Below are positions 1-11,600 of a stretch of DNA of 64,000 nt, piece by piece. A model generated the notes under the pieces. That model was not told the DNA's origin, did no database searches, and saw only the letters and a program-made list of their open reading frames with translations. Origin of the DNA: Pegea sp. RAD2-039 (lineage: Eukaryota > Chordata > Thaliacea > Salpida > Salpidae). The position numbers and the translations under genes are program-made. Each line of letters opens with the position of its first letter. Positions within the stretch are counted from its first letter, which is position 1. The stretch is taken from assembly GCA_034620365.1 (NCBI GenBank), contig JAQGEQ010000191.1, positions 434,001 through 498,000 of the forward strand. The letters are read 5' to 3'.

Positions 1-1597
1 TCATTAGATTGCATACAACTTGTTCAAAATTATATTTCTTCTCTCACCTATAATTTCATTGGTCTTCAATTGTTTGATATTAAGAAGAGCAGACCTCTTG
101 CTGGCTTGATGGATACAGCAAAAGAGATTGTTAGAGAGTCTCTTCCAATCAAATGTCTGGAAGCTGTAGTTCTTGGATTGTAAGATTTCCTCCTAAATAG
201 AAACTTGTTTAACTTTCAAACTTATTTTAGATACCTGACTAGTAGTTTAACAAATGTCAGCCGTTTTCCAATCGGTTTTAAATCTACACATAAAGGTCGA
301 TGTTATTATCATATTGTTCTGGGTCTTAGTTTTGCTGGTTGCTATGGTAGCATCGGTATTAGTAGGAAATCGAATTTGATGGACAAACCACTCAGATTCA
401 AGGTTCAAATATTTAACAATTTTACATCAAAATTAAAAATTTGATTTTGTCATTTTATTTTAGAGTCTTTCATCTCTATTAGAGGATTTTAACGAGTCTT
501 ATGAGCAACGTATGTTTATCAGAATCTTAAATGAGTTTGTTTTATATTATTTTTGATTTGCTAAAAATTTTGACTCAAATCTTACTTAGATTACTTTATA
601 AAGAAACAAATAATTCGAGTTAACACCTTAATTTGTAGAAACTTCAAGATAAAACGCTTCAAGTCAATAATAATTTGTCTTGAACTTAAAGTTTTTCTTT
701 AAAGCAGTATCATGCTCTTTTAAAATATAAAGATTTCCATTTTCTTTTAGAATTACTGTAATATTATTTTTGAATTATAAAATTATCATGATGTTATTGC
801 TTAAGATTCACCAGCTACAAGCATCTTGATGATTGCAACTAAATTTTTCTTTTCTTAGATGATCACAAGTTAAGGAAGATTAGAATCGGAGGACAAGTAT
901 CTCATGACATTCATAGCATGGAAAAAGTAAAATGGCAGGTTTGTTTTTAAACTGATTTTAAAAATTCCTTTTAATTTTTGCTTTTATCGCGTACTTAGAT
1001 GCAAAGTTGAAAGGTCATCCGGGCAATAATGATTCAGATTAAATTGTAAATTTCCTTTAATTTTTATTTACATTTTCTTTTTGCTTTGATCTACTTTGGC
1101 GTTCCACCAATTAAACAATTGTTTTGCTTTTTAGTAAACGGCTTAAGTTAACATTAAGTTAAATATTTGAGAATTTGTATTGAGAATATTATTTAAATAA
1201 AATTTTTTAAACCTTTTGTTTTTCATTTACTTTCTAAAAATCAAAATTTTTAAAAAATCATTAACCACTTAAGAGTAATTACCTTAAGTACTATCAACAA
1301 CTTTTTGTTTCAGCTACTTACCATCAATTACAGCTCTTCAGATATTCATGAAAGGCAAAACAAAATTAACAGATTTAGTCGACAACTAAGGAGTTGTAGT
1401 ATCTCCAAATCATTTCAAAAGTTTGTCAAAATTCTTTAAAATTTATAAATCAAGAAATGAATTTAATTAATTGTAATTTTTTTATGATTTGAAGAACAAA
1501 AACAGCTTCATCACAAAATAAACGTTCTTTTAAGAAACGAGTTAGAAGGAAAATTGGAGTTGAAGTAAAAAGCAAAGTGAAAAGCTCTAAATCCTGA
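1..1597 (+). CDS. VASH: vasohibin, 3' part (tubulin tyrosine carboxypeptidase)
   Basis: Vasohibins remove the C-terminal tyrosine of alpha-tubulin, working with the chaperone SVBP. Six exons are seen: 1-179 (enters from outside the window), 231-402, 464-509, 859-938, 1314-1420 and 1495-1597. They give 228 codons plus TGA. The catalytic triad known for human VASH1 is all visible: Cys in PIKCLEAVV (TGT at 154-156), His in YYHIVLG (CAT at 310-312) and Ser in GISRKS (AGT at 361-363). The family motifs IKKSRPLAGLMD and GGQVSHDIHSMEKVKW are present. The C-terminal tail is short, serine/lysine-rich and basic. The N-terminal part lies upstream of the window. VASH1 and VASH2 cannot be told apart here. 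A poly(A) signal AATAAA follows at 1690. Confidence 0.92.
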
Positions 1598-1689
1598 TCT
1601 TTTTTAGATGGATTAGTCTTGTAAAAACTTAGATTATTTTGTAGATAAGCTTTTTACATCTCTTGTAAATTTTCGAGAAAAAAATTTGC

Positions 1690-1695
1690 AATAAA
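1690..1695 (+). terminator. poly(A) signal of the vasohibin gene
   Basis: AATAAA lies 93 nt after the vasohibin stop codon in an A/T-rich 3' flank. Position and motif are seen; use is inferred. Confidence 0.5.
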
Positions 1696-1699
1696 ATTT

Positions 1700-2473
1700 T
1701 AAGAGAGTTAAAAAAATTGAAAAGTAAATATTTTGATTTATATAAAAAATTGTGAAAAATCTTTTAATATCATCAACTAATTTATTTTTCATTTATCATT
1801 AAATTTGATGGAATAATTTTAAATCAGAAATCGTCTTTAGAAACTTCTTTATTACAATGAAACTTGTCATAATTTCAATAATCATTTCTCTTTGCTACTA
1901 TTTCTCTTTTGAACTAAGCAACCCTAAACAGCTTTTTAAGTCTTTTTATCTTCTAAAAGTCTTTCCAACATTTCTTCAGTAAATCCGTACATTATGATCA
2001 AAGAAATCACCGAAGAGTTGAAAAATGATTTTGTATCTTGTCTACGAGGCTTTTAGACATAGAATTAGGAACATTCATCTTGATGATTAGTTTCAAAAGT
2101 TTTAATTTCTTTTCCTAAACTTGTTTTTCAACTTTTTGTAAAAATCTTCATTTGTTAACCAATAGAATTGTAGCTTTCAATTATTTTGAGGTTATAAACA
2201 GTTAATCCAAATAACTGCAAATGAATCTTCTTTTTCTTCAGCTTTCAGTCTATAAAACATCTTTTAAATAAAAAAAAACTTTAAGAATAAATTTAAAAAA
2301 TTTAATATTTATTAAAAACAAAACCATAAAATCAGTATTATTTCAAATACCGTTGATTTTCACGAAGTTTACAGACATCCAAAATTATTTTAAAAATATC
2401 TAAAATCATTCATTTTTTAAGATCATAAATAATGGATAATTATAAAATTTGTATTTGAAATTTCTGCCTTTAA
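1700..2473. other. AT-rich intergenic DNA, no gene seen
   Basis: Between the vasohibin 3' end and the LINE remnant I see only low-complexity A/T-rich sequence with stops in all frames. No repeat or RNA gene is recognisable. Confidence 0.5.
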
Positions 2474-3960
2474 TTGCTGAGTTATTTTTACTTAAACCAA
2501 CATTTTCAATTACCTCCCTTACCTGATAACAGCAACCAGCTTGTGATGGAGCCAGAGAATAAAGCTGAATTGCTAAACAAACAATTTAATTGCGTTTTTA
2601 TAACCGATGATGGCAATACTCCTTCTCTCTCGTACTCCGACACTCTTACAACAGTCTCTGAGATGATAGATCTTGACATAACGGTCAATATAGTATCTAA
2701 AACTATTTCTTCTTTAAAATCATCAGTTTCCAACACCCCAGATCAGATCCCAGCTTTGTTTTTAAGAAAAACTACTTCCTCTTTATCACTACCTCTATTG
2801 CTACTCTTTAACGTCACTCTGAGGCGAGGATGAGTTCCACAAATTTGGAAGAAAGCTATTATTACTCCAATTCATAAAAGGTCCCAGAAACACCGCACTT
2901 AACCATAGACCAGTTTCGCTGACTTCAGTTATCTGCAAAACAGAAGAATATATCATTCACAATCATATGACCAGTCATTTAACGGAGCACCATCTTGTAT
3001 CTTATGTCCAGCATGGCTTGTGAAACGGAGATCTTCCTTGACTCAACATCTCACTTTTCTTAATGAGCTTACAGCCCATTATGAAATTAATACTCCTTGT
3101 GACATCATATATCTCGATTTTGCTAAAGCGTTTTATTCTGTCCCACACACTAAGCTCGTTACTGTATTGAAAAACTCAAAAATCAACAGCTTTATCTTAC
3201 AGTAGATTGAAGATTACTTATCAGGTAGAACCCAACAAACTCGTGTAGAAAGATCTTAATCTACTTCTGGTCAAATCACCAGTGGTGTTCCTCAGGGTTC
3301 TGTTCTGGGTCACTTTCTCTTTTTAGTTTTTATTGAAGATCTCATTTGAAGACTAGTAGCAGTAGATGATGTCAGTGTGCTTCTGTATGCAGATGATATC
3401 AAGCTATTATCCTGTAATCCTTTAACACTTCAAACTGCACTACAAACTGTAGAAAACTGGTCCACGAATTGGCAGCTTAAAGTCCAGCCCACAAAGCCTG
3501 AACTTATAACTTTTTCTCGTAAACCAGCTGCAAATTCCTTGAACCAATACTCCATCAATGGATTTATTGTCCAACAAATATTTTTGGTCCTAGACCTTGG
3601 CGTTACTCTATCATCTGACTCTTAATGGCATAATCATGTTTTCAAAATATTTGGAAAATCAATCAACCTTATTATAAAGACCTTTAATTCTAAGAATCCA
3701 TGATTCTTTATCAATCTTTTCAAACTGTACGTACGTCCAATTCTTGAATACAATGTTAGTTCATGGATGCTATATCGAGTTAGTGTTATAAAAAAAATCG
3801 AGTCTGTTCAGGCAACATTTACGAGATTGGTATGCAGGAAACTTAATATTAAATACGATAGTTATAAACATGATTTTAGCTTCTTAAATTTAGATACTTT
3901 ATAAATTTAACGGATTAAATACGACGTAATTCTTATTTTTAGAAATATTATATATCCTCC
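2474..3960 (+). mobile_element. LINE-A reverse-transcriptase remnant (CR1/Jockey-like)
   Basis: The forward reading gives a non-LTR reverse transcriptase broken by several stops and frameshifts. In order: a pre-RT stretch (2474-2833), IIYLDFAKAFYSVPH (3107-3151), SGVPQGSVLG near 3280-3310, the catalytic YADDIKLL near 3386-3410, and a thumb/C-terminal stretch with LEYNVSSW and ESVQATFTRLVCRKLN (3740-3850). No endonuclease is attached and the 3' end is missing, so this is a dead fragment. The same family recurs at 25570-25850, 26160-26620, 50205-51345 (minus) and 19820-20300 (minus). Assignment to the CR1/Jockey group rests on motif style only. Confidence 0.85.
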
Positions 3961-5618
3961 TTCGCATTTTTTGTAATAAATGAATAACCAAATTATTTTA
4001 TTTGAACATAATACAAAACTTTAGACAAAATGCCTGTTTAATATTCTTTATTATACAAGAGTCTTTTAGTAAGTTTGTATAAACGAAATTTATTTAACTT
4101 GGAATTAACAGCAAGCTTGTTGGAGAATTACATAAATTTCATTTATAAAAGTTAGAAAAATGCAACTTAGTTTTCGAATAAAAAATTTAGATTAAGAAAC
4201 TTTAAACACAGTTTTAAAAGTAAACATCTCATCAATTTATAGTTTTCTTGAATTGTTAGAATGATTCAAGAATAATAAAATTGAGCACAAAAGACCTTTA
4301 TCTCTAAAAATTATTTAATTCACTTACAATCAATTTCTTATATTTTTATTGTATTTTTAAGGGCTAATATCAAGAAGCTAAAACAAATAATAATTTTTTT
4401 AATGACTCTAGTCTATTACGTCGATTGTAATATTTATAAGTATAAAAAGGCAAATGAAGAAGTACAAATATACATAAAGTTACTATTTTCAGGAATATTT
4501 CTGTAAATAAAATTAATCCAATTTTGTCTTTTTGATTAACACCAATATGCAAGAATTTAAGCAAATTACTTTTGATTTTTTTGGTCTACTTAGGCCGAGA
4601 ACGGCCATGGTTATAAGCCAGGGCAGAAATTATGGAAATTCTTCAGTACTTTACATATTTTTGATACTTATTAGTTCATATAAAATTCAAATCAAATTGC
4701 ATCACAAATTTCTATCATATTAAACCTCTTTTATGAATGATTTACTAGTATGATCAGGATTAAAAAATGTTTTGCCAAATTATATAAACAAAGCCTAGGC
4801 TCAGTTTGGGCTATTATTGTTGTAGGTGTAAATTAAATAAATAAAATCGAACAACAAAATTAAATTTATAGGTATTTCTTTATTTAAAAAAATATTGATT
4901 AGATTTATAAATGTTTCTTAATTTTTATGGTTAGGTTTTTATCATTATGGATTTATGATATTATAAATTGATAATTAAAAAACAATCTTTTGTATAATGT
5001 TGTAAATCTAGTTTTGAATTTTTTAAAGGAGAAACACTCTTACGTTCGCGCTTGTTCAAAATAAAACCTATTTACAAAATTATGATTTTAACAAAGAAGT
5101 TAGATAAAGTTTAGAATTATAGAAAATATCAAATTTCAAATCAATCCATATTAAATGTTAGAGTTTTTATTTTATTTAAGTATTAGAATTTTGATTTTAT
5201 TCTAAAAATATTTTTAAAATTTGTTTTAGTTATTTAAAAAAATTTTTTTTCTATAAATGACTTTTTTAAGAATACATTTTTAAATAAAAATATATAATTT
5301 TATAAATTATTTTATATTTAAAGACATTGTTAATAGTGTTAAACATATTTTTGATTATTTTTCAAATTAAATTGACTTGTTATTATTATCAAATGTTGTT
5401 TATACTAATTTATATCATTTTTTAAAATTAGTTTTGAGATTAATAATTGTTTGAATGTCTAGCTTAGATAATAATCATTAATATCAATAATAGTCAATAA
5501 TTATTTAGATTATATAGGAATATTTAATTTTCAATTTAGCATCATATATTTGTTTTCAGTTTATTTTTTATGGATTATTTTTGTAATTTAAGTTTAATAT
5601 TTCTTTTGTTTGCTTCAA
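3961..5618. other. AT-rich intergenic DNA upstream of CEP192
   Basis: No coding exon was found. The stretch is strongly A/T-rich, with poly-A/T runs near 5200-5350. A short tail fragment of the second LINE family lies at about 4588-4650. Confidence 0.45.
4588..4650 (-). mobile_element. LINE-B 3'-end fragment
   Basis: The words GGCCGAGAACGGCCATG and AAGCCAGGGCAGAAATTATG match the 3' tail seen at 25145-25205, 28350-28400 and 56400-56450. The orientation relative to the 56.4-57.5 kb copy is minus strand. Only the tail is preserved. Confidence 0.6.
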
Positions 5619-8600
5619 ATGGACTCTGAAAATTGCTCAAGACATTCTATTTATATGGGAAATAATAATGAGTATTACAATTTTACAATTGATAATCAAA
5701 CAATAAATCCTCTATTATCGTCAACAGTACAAGGAAAATGTGATAAAGAAGCAAATAAGTTAGATATATTTAATGTTAATTACTAATTAATAACTACATT
5801 TAGTATTTGCTATTGGTAAAAATATAACTAATTTGAATTACTACTTAGTACTAAACAAATTCTTTGTTGCTCGACAAAATGTTTAATTACTATTTTATTA
5901 AATGTTCAACAATGTAGACATAAACATTAAATGTTTAAGTGAAAACTTATACAATTATTCCTAAGTTTTACTGCTATGTTGTATAGTTTGAAATTTTGTT
6001 TAATTTGATTAAAATGCAATCATTTTTATTAATTTTTTGTTTAAATATTATAATTAGTACAATAATAAAAATATAAACTTATAAATAGTATAAATGAAAG
6101 CTTTTATAAAATAATTTAAAGGATTTTTTTATTTAGCCCAACTGATAAGGATTTAACTTCAAATTCTTTTCTTCAATCAAGCACTCTTTTAAATAATCAT
6201 AAGACCTTAAGTTCTGATTGCCTCAAGTAATTTTTATCCAGTTCTTATTCTATTTATTAAAATTCTTATATAGTGTTACTAAACAGTTTTTTAATAATTT
6301 CTTATTATAGTTATGAACAAATTTAAATGAAAATCTCATGAATTGTTTGTTTAATTTGATTTACAGATTGGAATCTTATAGTGATGTTTCATCTTTGAGT
6401 ATTCTTGATTTAAACTCAGTTAGAGGTTTGTAACTGATTTAACAATTGTCTAAAAGCATTAAATTTGAATATATATATAAAGCTACACAAATTTTGTAAC
6501 TTAACATTTTTATCTGAATGAAATATTTTAAAGACAATTTCATCAACTTAGTTTTGTGATTAGATGTTTAAGTTTTTATCATCTATGTCGCCTTAAATTA
6601 AACAATTGTTAATTTTTTTAGCAAAATTTAATACAAATAAAACTTTTCACATTCTTAATGACTCTTAATCACAAAATATCTTGAAACAAATTTGATAAAA
6701 AACTTTTCAAAAACTTCATTTTTATGAATAATTTGGATTATAATGAGGTTTATGCAGATGCTAGAAGTTCTACTAGTTTAGTACATCTTAGTTTCAAAGA
6801 TGACTTATCTCAAAAATCATCTCCAAACAAATCCACCCAGCCTCCTATAGACTCCACAATAAATAAAAAGTAAGTTTCTGGTCATGTGACCACAATCGTC
6901 CAATAAGAAACCTTCTTTCATAGAAATGAAGATTTTGAATTCAGTCTTCAGAACCTGCAAGATGTAAGTATCACCCAATCCAACAGAAATGATCTGATCT
7001 TTTGTGTCTAAGGATGAAATCTCTATCCACGAGCCTGTTCATCTCACAACAGCTGATCTTGAAAACTTGGAGTTTGACTCTGACGTCAGTGATGACGTCA
7101 CAAGCACCATCGATGAGAATACAATGACGAAAAATTTCATCTCAAATTTTTCTACTTCACTTTCAAAACAACTTGAACAACTGAAAATCGACGAGGACTC
7201 CGTTGCCATCGATTCGGTTGCCAGGGACTCCGTTGCCAAGGATTCGGTTGCTAGGGACTCCGTTGCCATGGGTGCGGGCTTGGTTGCTTCAAGATACTTT
7301 CAGCAAACAGACTTACCCAACTATTCAACAAAAGTATTCGAAGGTGAGATGATTTTTTGAAAATGTTGAGATAAAGTTCGATGAAATTCGTTTTCAGCTG
7401 GAAGATTTTCGATGATGACTAATTTAGAAGATGGGCCAAGTAGGAGGTCACATGAAGATTTTGTGGACCAGCAATTTAGTAGTTTTAAGGACCAACAGAA
7501 CCAGCAATTGAGCGGTTTTGTGGACCAGCAGCAATCGGACCACCAGCACAAATTGAGTAGCTTCAAGGACTTTTTGAACCTGGAAGTTGATAACTTTGAG
7601 GACCAACAGCAGGACCAGAGTTTAAGTGGCGTTGTGGACCAAAAAGAGTTGAGTAACCCTACCAACCAACAGCTTGTGGACCTGTCAAATCCTGAAATGG
7701 ACAGTTTCGCGGACCAACACCAGGACCAGCAGTATGAACATGCTGACCAACACCAGGATCAGCAGTTTGAATCTGCTGACCAACACCAGGACCAGCAGTA
7801 TGAACATGCTGACCAACACCAGGACCAGCAGTTTGAATCTGCTGACCAACACCAGGACCAGCAGTTTGAATTTGAGGACCAACAGCAGGACCAGCAGTTT
7901 GAATTTGAGGACCAACAGCAGGACCAGCAGTATGAATATGCGGACCAACACCAGGACCAGCAGTATGAACATGCTGACCAACAGCAGGACCAGCAGTTTG
8001 AATCTGCTGACCAACACCAGGACCAGCAGTTTGAATTTGAGGACCAACAGCAGGACCAGCAGTTTGAATTTGAGGACCAACAGCAGGACCAGCAGTATGA
8101 ATATGTGGACCAACACCAGGACCAGCAGTATGAACATGCTGACCAACAGCAGGACCAGCAGTTTGAATTTGCGGACCAACAGCAGGACCAGCAGTATGAA
8201 CATGCAGACCAACACCAGGACCAGCAGTATGAAGATGCTGACCAACACCAGGATCAGCAGTTTGAATTTGAGGACCAACACCAGGACCAGCAGTATGAAC
8301 ATGCGGACCAACAGCAGGACCAGCAGTTTGAATTTGAGGACCAACACCAGGACCAGCAGTTTGAGTTTGAGGACCAACACCAGGACCAGCAGTATGAACA
8401 TGCGGACCAACACCAGGACCAGCAGTTTGAGTTTGAGGACCAACACCAGGACCAGCAGTATGAATATGCGGACCAACAGCAGGACCAGCAGTATGAGCAT
8501 GCTGACCAACACCAGGACCAGCAGTTTGAATTTGCGGACCAACAGCAGGGCCATCAATATGGATTTGTTGGTCAACAGCAGGACCAGCAAAGATTAAGTG

Positions 8601-11600
8601 ATCAGTCCAACCAAGAATTTAATAGTTTTGTGAAGCAGTCGAACCAGATATTAGACCATCAACATCAGTTGGACCAACAATTAAGTACTTCAGAGGACAA
8701 ACAGGACCAGAACCAAGGTTTTGTGGACCAACATCAGTTAAATCAACAATATGAAGATAGTTATAGCAGTTTTGACGATGACGTAGCTGATGACGTAGCT
8801 GATGGTTGCCCTGACAACGACCCGTTTGCTGATTGGCAGGTAGCTAGATGACATCATGACCACATTGACGTCATAACCATTTAAATGCATTTCACAGACG
8901 TCTGTTTGCTTCGATGACTTCGAATTAGATGATTCAAAACAATTTGATGATCAATTTAAAGGTTCAAAACGCCACCTGGTGGTGAAAAGTTTCAAATTTA
9001 TCATCTTTTTGTAGAAAATTTATCAACGGAAGCTGTGATTGAGATGTTGAAAGAAGAAGAGCGTCTCTGTAGCGAGAAGAATCGATTTGATGTTGTCATA
9101 ACAACTAGTCCAAAATGTTTCAGTCAATCAAGTCCACACCAACTGTTGTCAGGTAGTAACGCGATTTTTGTTGTTGTTGTTGTTTATTTGTTTATTTTTT
9201 AGATGGGTTTGATTGTAGTTCGATCAGCACCTATTTGCTTGGACGATCGGAAAAATTAGGAGTTTTTGACGGAAGTCAGCGTTGTGAAATCCGGGAGAGA
9301 CCAAGTTTTGGTCTCGATATAACTAGTCCGCCAGGAGTTGGACAAACTCAATCAGGAAATGAATCTTCGGAAGTTGAAGCAGAAATTGCTTCAATTCAGT
9401 CACAAGGTTTGTAACTTTTTACTCGATTCAAGTCACTTGACTTTCTCATCTAATAGATGATGTCAACATCGTTGATGACGTCATCTCGTCACATGACGTA
9501 GATATTGGTGAGATAAGAATTTTAAAGAATTTTTTTTAAAGATTTTTTATGATTTTTCAGAAGAATCGCTTCTAAAAAAGATTTCTGAAAAAATGTCGAA
9601 TTTGAATTCTTCTTTGAGTGATGAAGAAATGTTTAAATTTATTTCTGATTTGAAAAATCTTCATCAAAATAAACGAAACAGGTAAAAAAATCCCTAAAAA
9701 ATCATCCTAATCTTTCTAATCTTCATCTTTTTATTTACAGTCTCAACTCTTCAATTTCACCTGGTTTGTTGCTAAGTAACCACGTGACGTCATCATTTAA
9801 GTTGTGACGTCATCTTTTTCAGCTTCCAGTCGAAAATCGAAAAATGTCACTTTTAAAATACCAGTTAGTGATGAAATGGTTTCGAGTGTTCATGACGTCA
9901 CATTAACCCCTGATGACGTGTTAGATGAGAGTGATCAAGGTTTGTGTGTTATACGTCATCGGTTTGTGACGTCATTGGTTTGTTGCAGACTTAAGACTTG
10001 ATGACGTCATTGTTGCTCATAACCAGCATACGACCTCTAGTGGTGAAAGTTGTTGTCAGATTCAAGCATCAAAAGATTCAAGATCAGAAGATCTGAGATC
10101 AGATCTTAAAAGATCAAAAGATCCGGGATCAGAATTTGAAAGATCAAAAGATCCCGAATTAGATCTTAAAAGATCTGAAGATCATGAGACTGAGGATGAA
10201 GTTTTATCCAAAACACTTGCTGCTGATTGGAGGAAATTAGATGCTTCGATCCGCATCAGAGGAACTCTTGGAAGGTGAGATGATGACGTCATCAATGATT
10301 CGGGTTTTATGATTTCCAATTTTGTTTCAGAGAAAGTTTGATGGAATTACATCGAAGACAAAGATGGCTTCAAAGTCGGCAAAAAACGATGAAAGGTTGG
10401 TTGCTAAGAAACTATTCGAACCCTAGCAACAAGTTGATCCCTAGTAATAAGTTGACCCCTAGCAACAAGTTGACCCTAGCAACAAGTTGACCCCTAGCAA
10501 CAAGTTGACCCCTAGCAACAAGTTGACCCCTAGTAACAAGTTGACCCCTAGCAACAAGTTGACCCCTAGCAACAAGTTGACCCCTAGCAACAAGTTGACC
10601 CGTAGTAATAAGTTGACCCCTAGCAACAAGTTGACCCCTAGTAATAAGTTGACCCCTAGCAACAAGTTGACCCCTAGTAATAAGTTGACCCCTAGCAACA
10701 AGTTTGCCCCTAGTAACTGATTTTTATCTTTTTATAGAAATTGCAAATCAAATTTCCGGAAATGAACTTCAAACATCGTTTGATGACGTCATCGCTTCTC
10801 TGTGAGTTATCTATGACGTCATACATCGATTAATTATTGTTATTTCAGATCTTCTTTTGATGATTTCAGTCAACATACTTTAAAAGAATCTTTTGAAAAT
10901 CAACAAGATTCAAATTATTTTCAAAATGAAGATTCCAATTCCTACTATCCAGTTTCTGAGGATTCTAGACCTTCATATCCTCTTCAGATGGTTTCTAGCC
11001 CTATCTCGAAGAGTTCCAACTCTTTCCATCCCATTTCTGAGGGTTCCAAGTCTTCTTGCTCTTATCTAAATGATTCCAGATCATCTTTCTTTGGAGGTTC
11101 TGGAAATCATTCACAAGCTTCTAAATATATCCCTAACGATTCCAATGCCACCTCAAAATCTTCTTATCTGCCTCCTGAAGATTCCAACTTTGATCCTGAT
11201 TCCAGATCTTATAACTCTGAAAAAAATTCCAACAACTTTCATGAGAGCTCAACACCTATCTATGGCTCCGGCAGCTGTCTAAAAGATTCCAGACCAACTT
11301 CTAAAGATTCCAGATCAACTTCTCAAGAGTCCAGATCAACTTCTAAAGAGTCCAGATCAACTTCTCAAGATTCCAAAACAATTTCTAAAGATTCCAAAAC
11401 AATTTCTAAAGATTCCAAAACAATTTCTAAAGATTCCAAAACAATTTCTAAAGATTCCAAAACAATTTCTCAAGATTCCAGATCAATTTCTAAAGATTCC
11501 AGATCAATTTCTGAGGATTCCAGATCAACTTCTAAAGATTCCAGACTTTTTTCTGAGGACCCCAGACTGATTTCGGAGGACCCCAGACTCATTTCTGAGG

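Noticed and set aside
7674-8597. Two further long open readings across the CEP192 repeat (307 aa on the plus strand, 301 aa on the minus strand).
   Set aside because: Both exist only because the 33-bp unit has no stop in those frames; they end where the repeat ends and have no independent start context.
10459-10720. Open readings on both strands over TPSNKL/LLLGVN repeats.
   Set aside because: They are the 18-bp intronic minisatellite; flanking splice sites (donor 10396, acceptor 10737) with correct phase exclude it from CEP192 mRNA.
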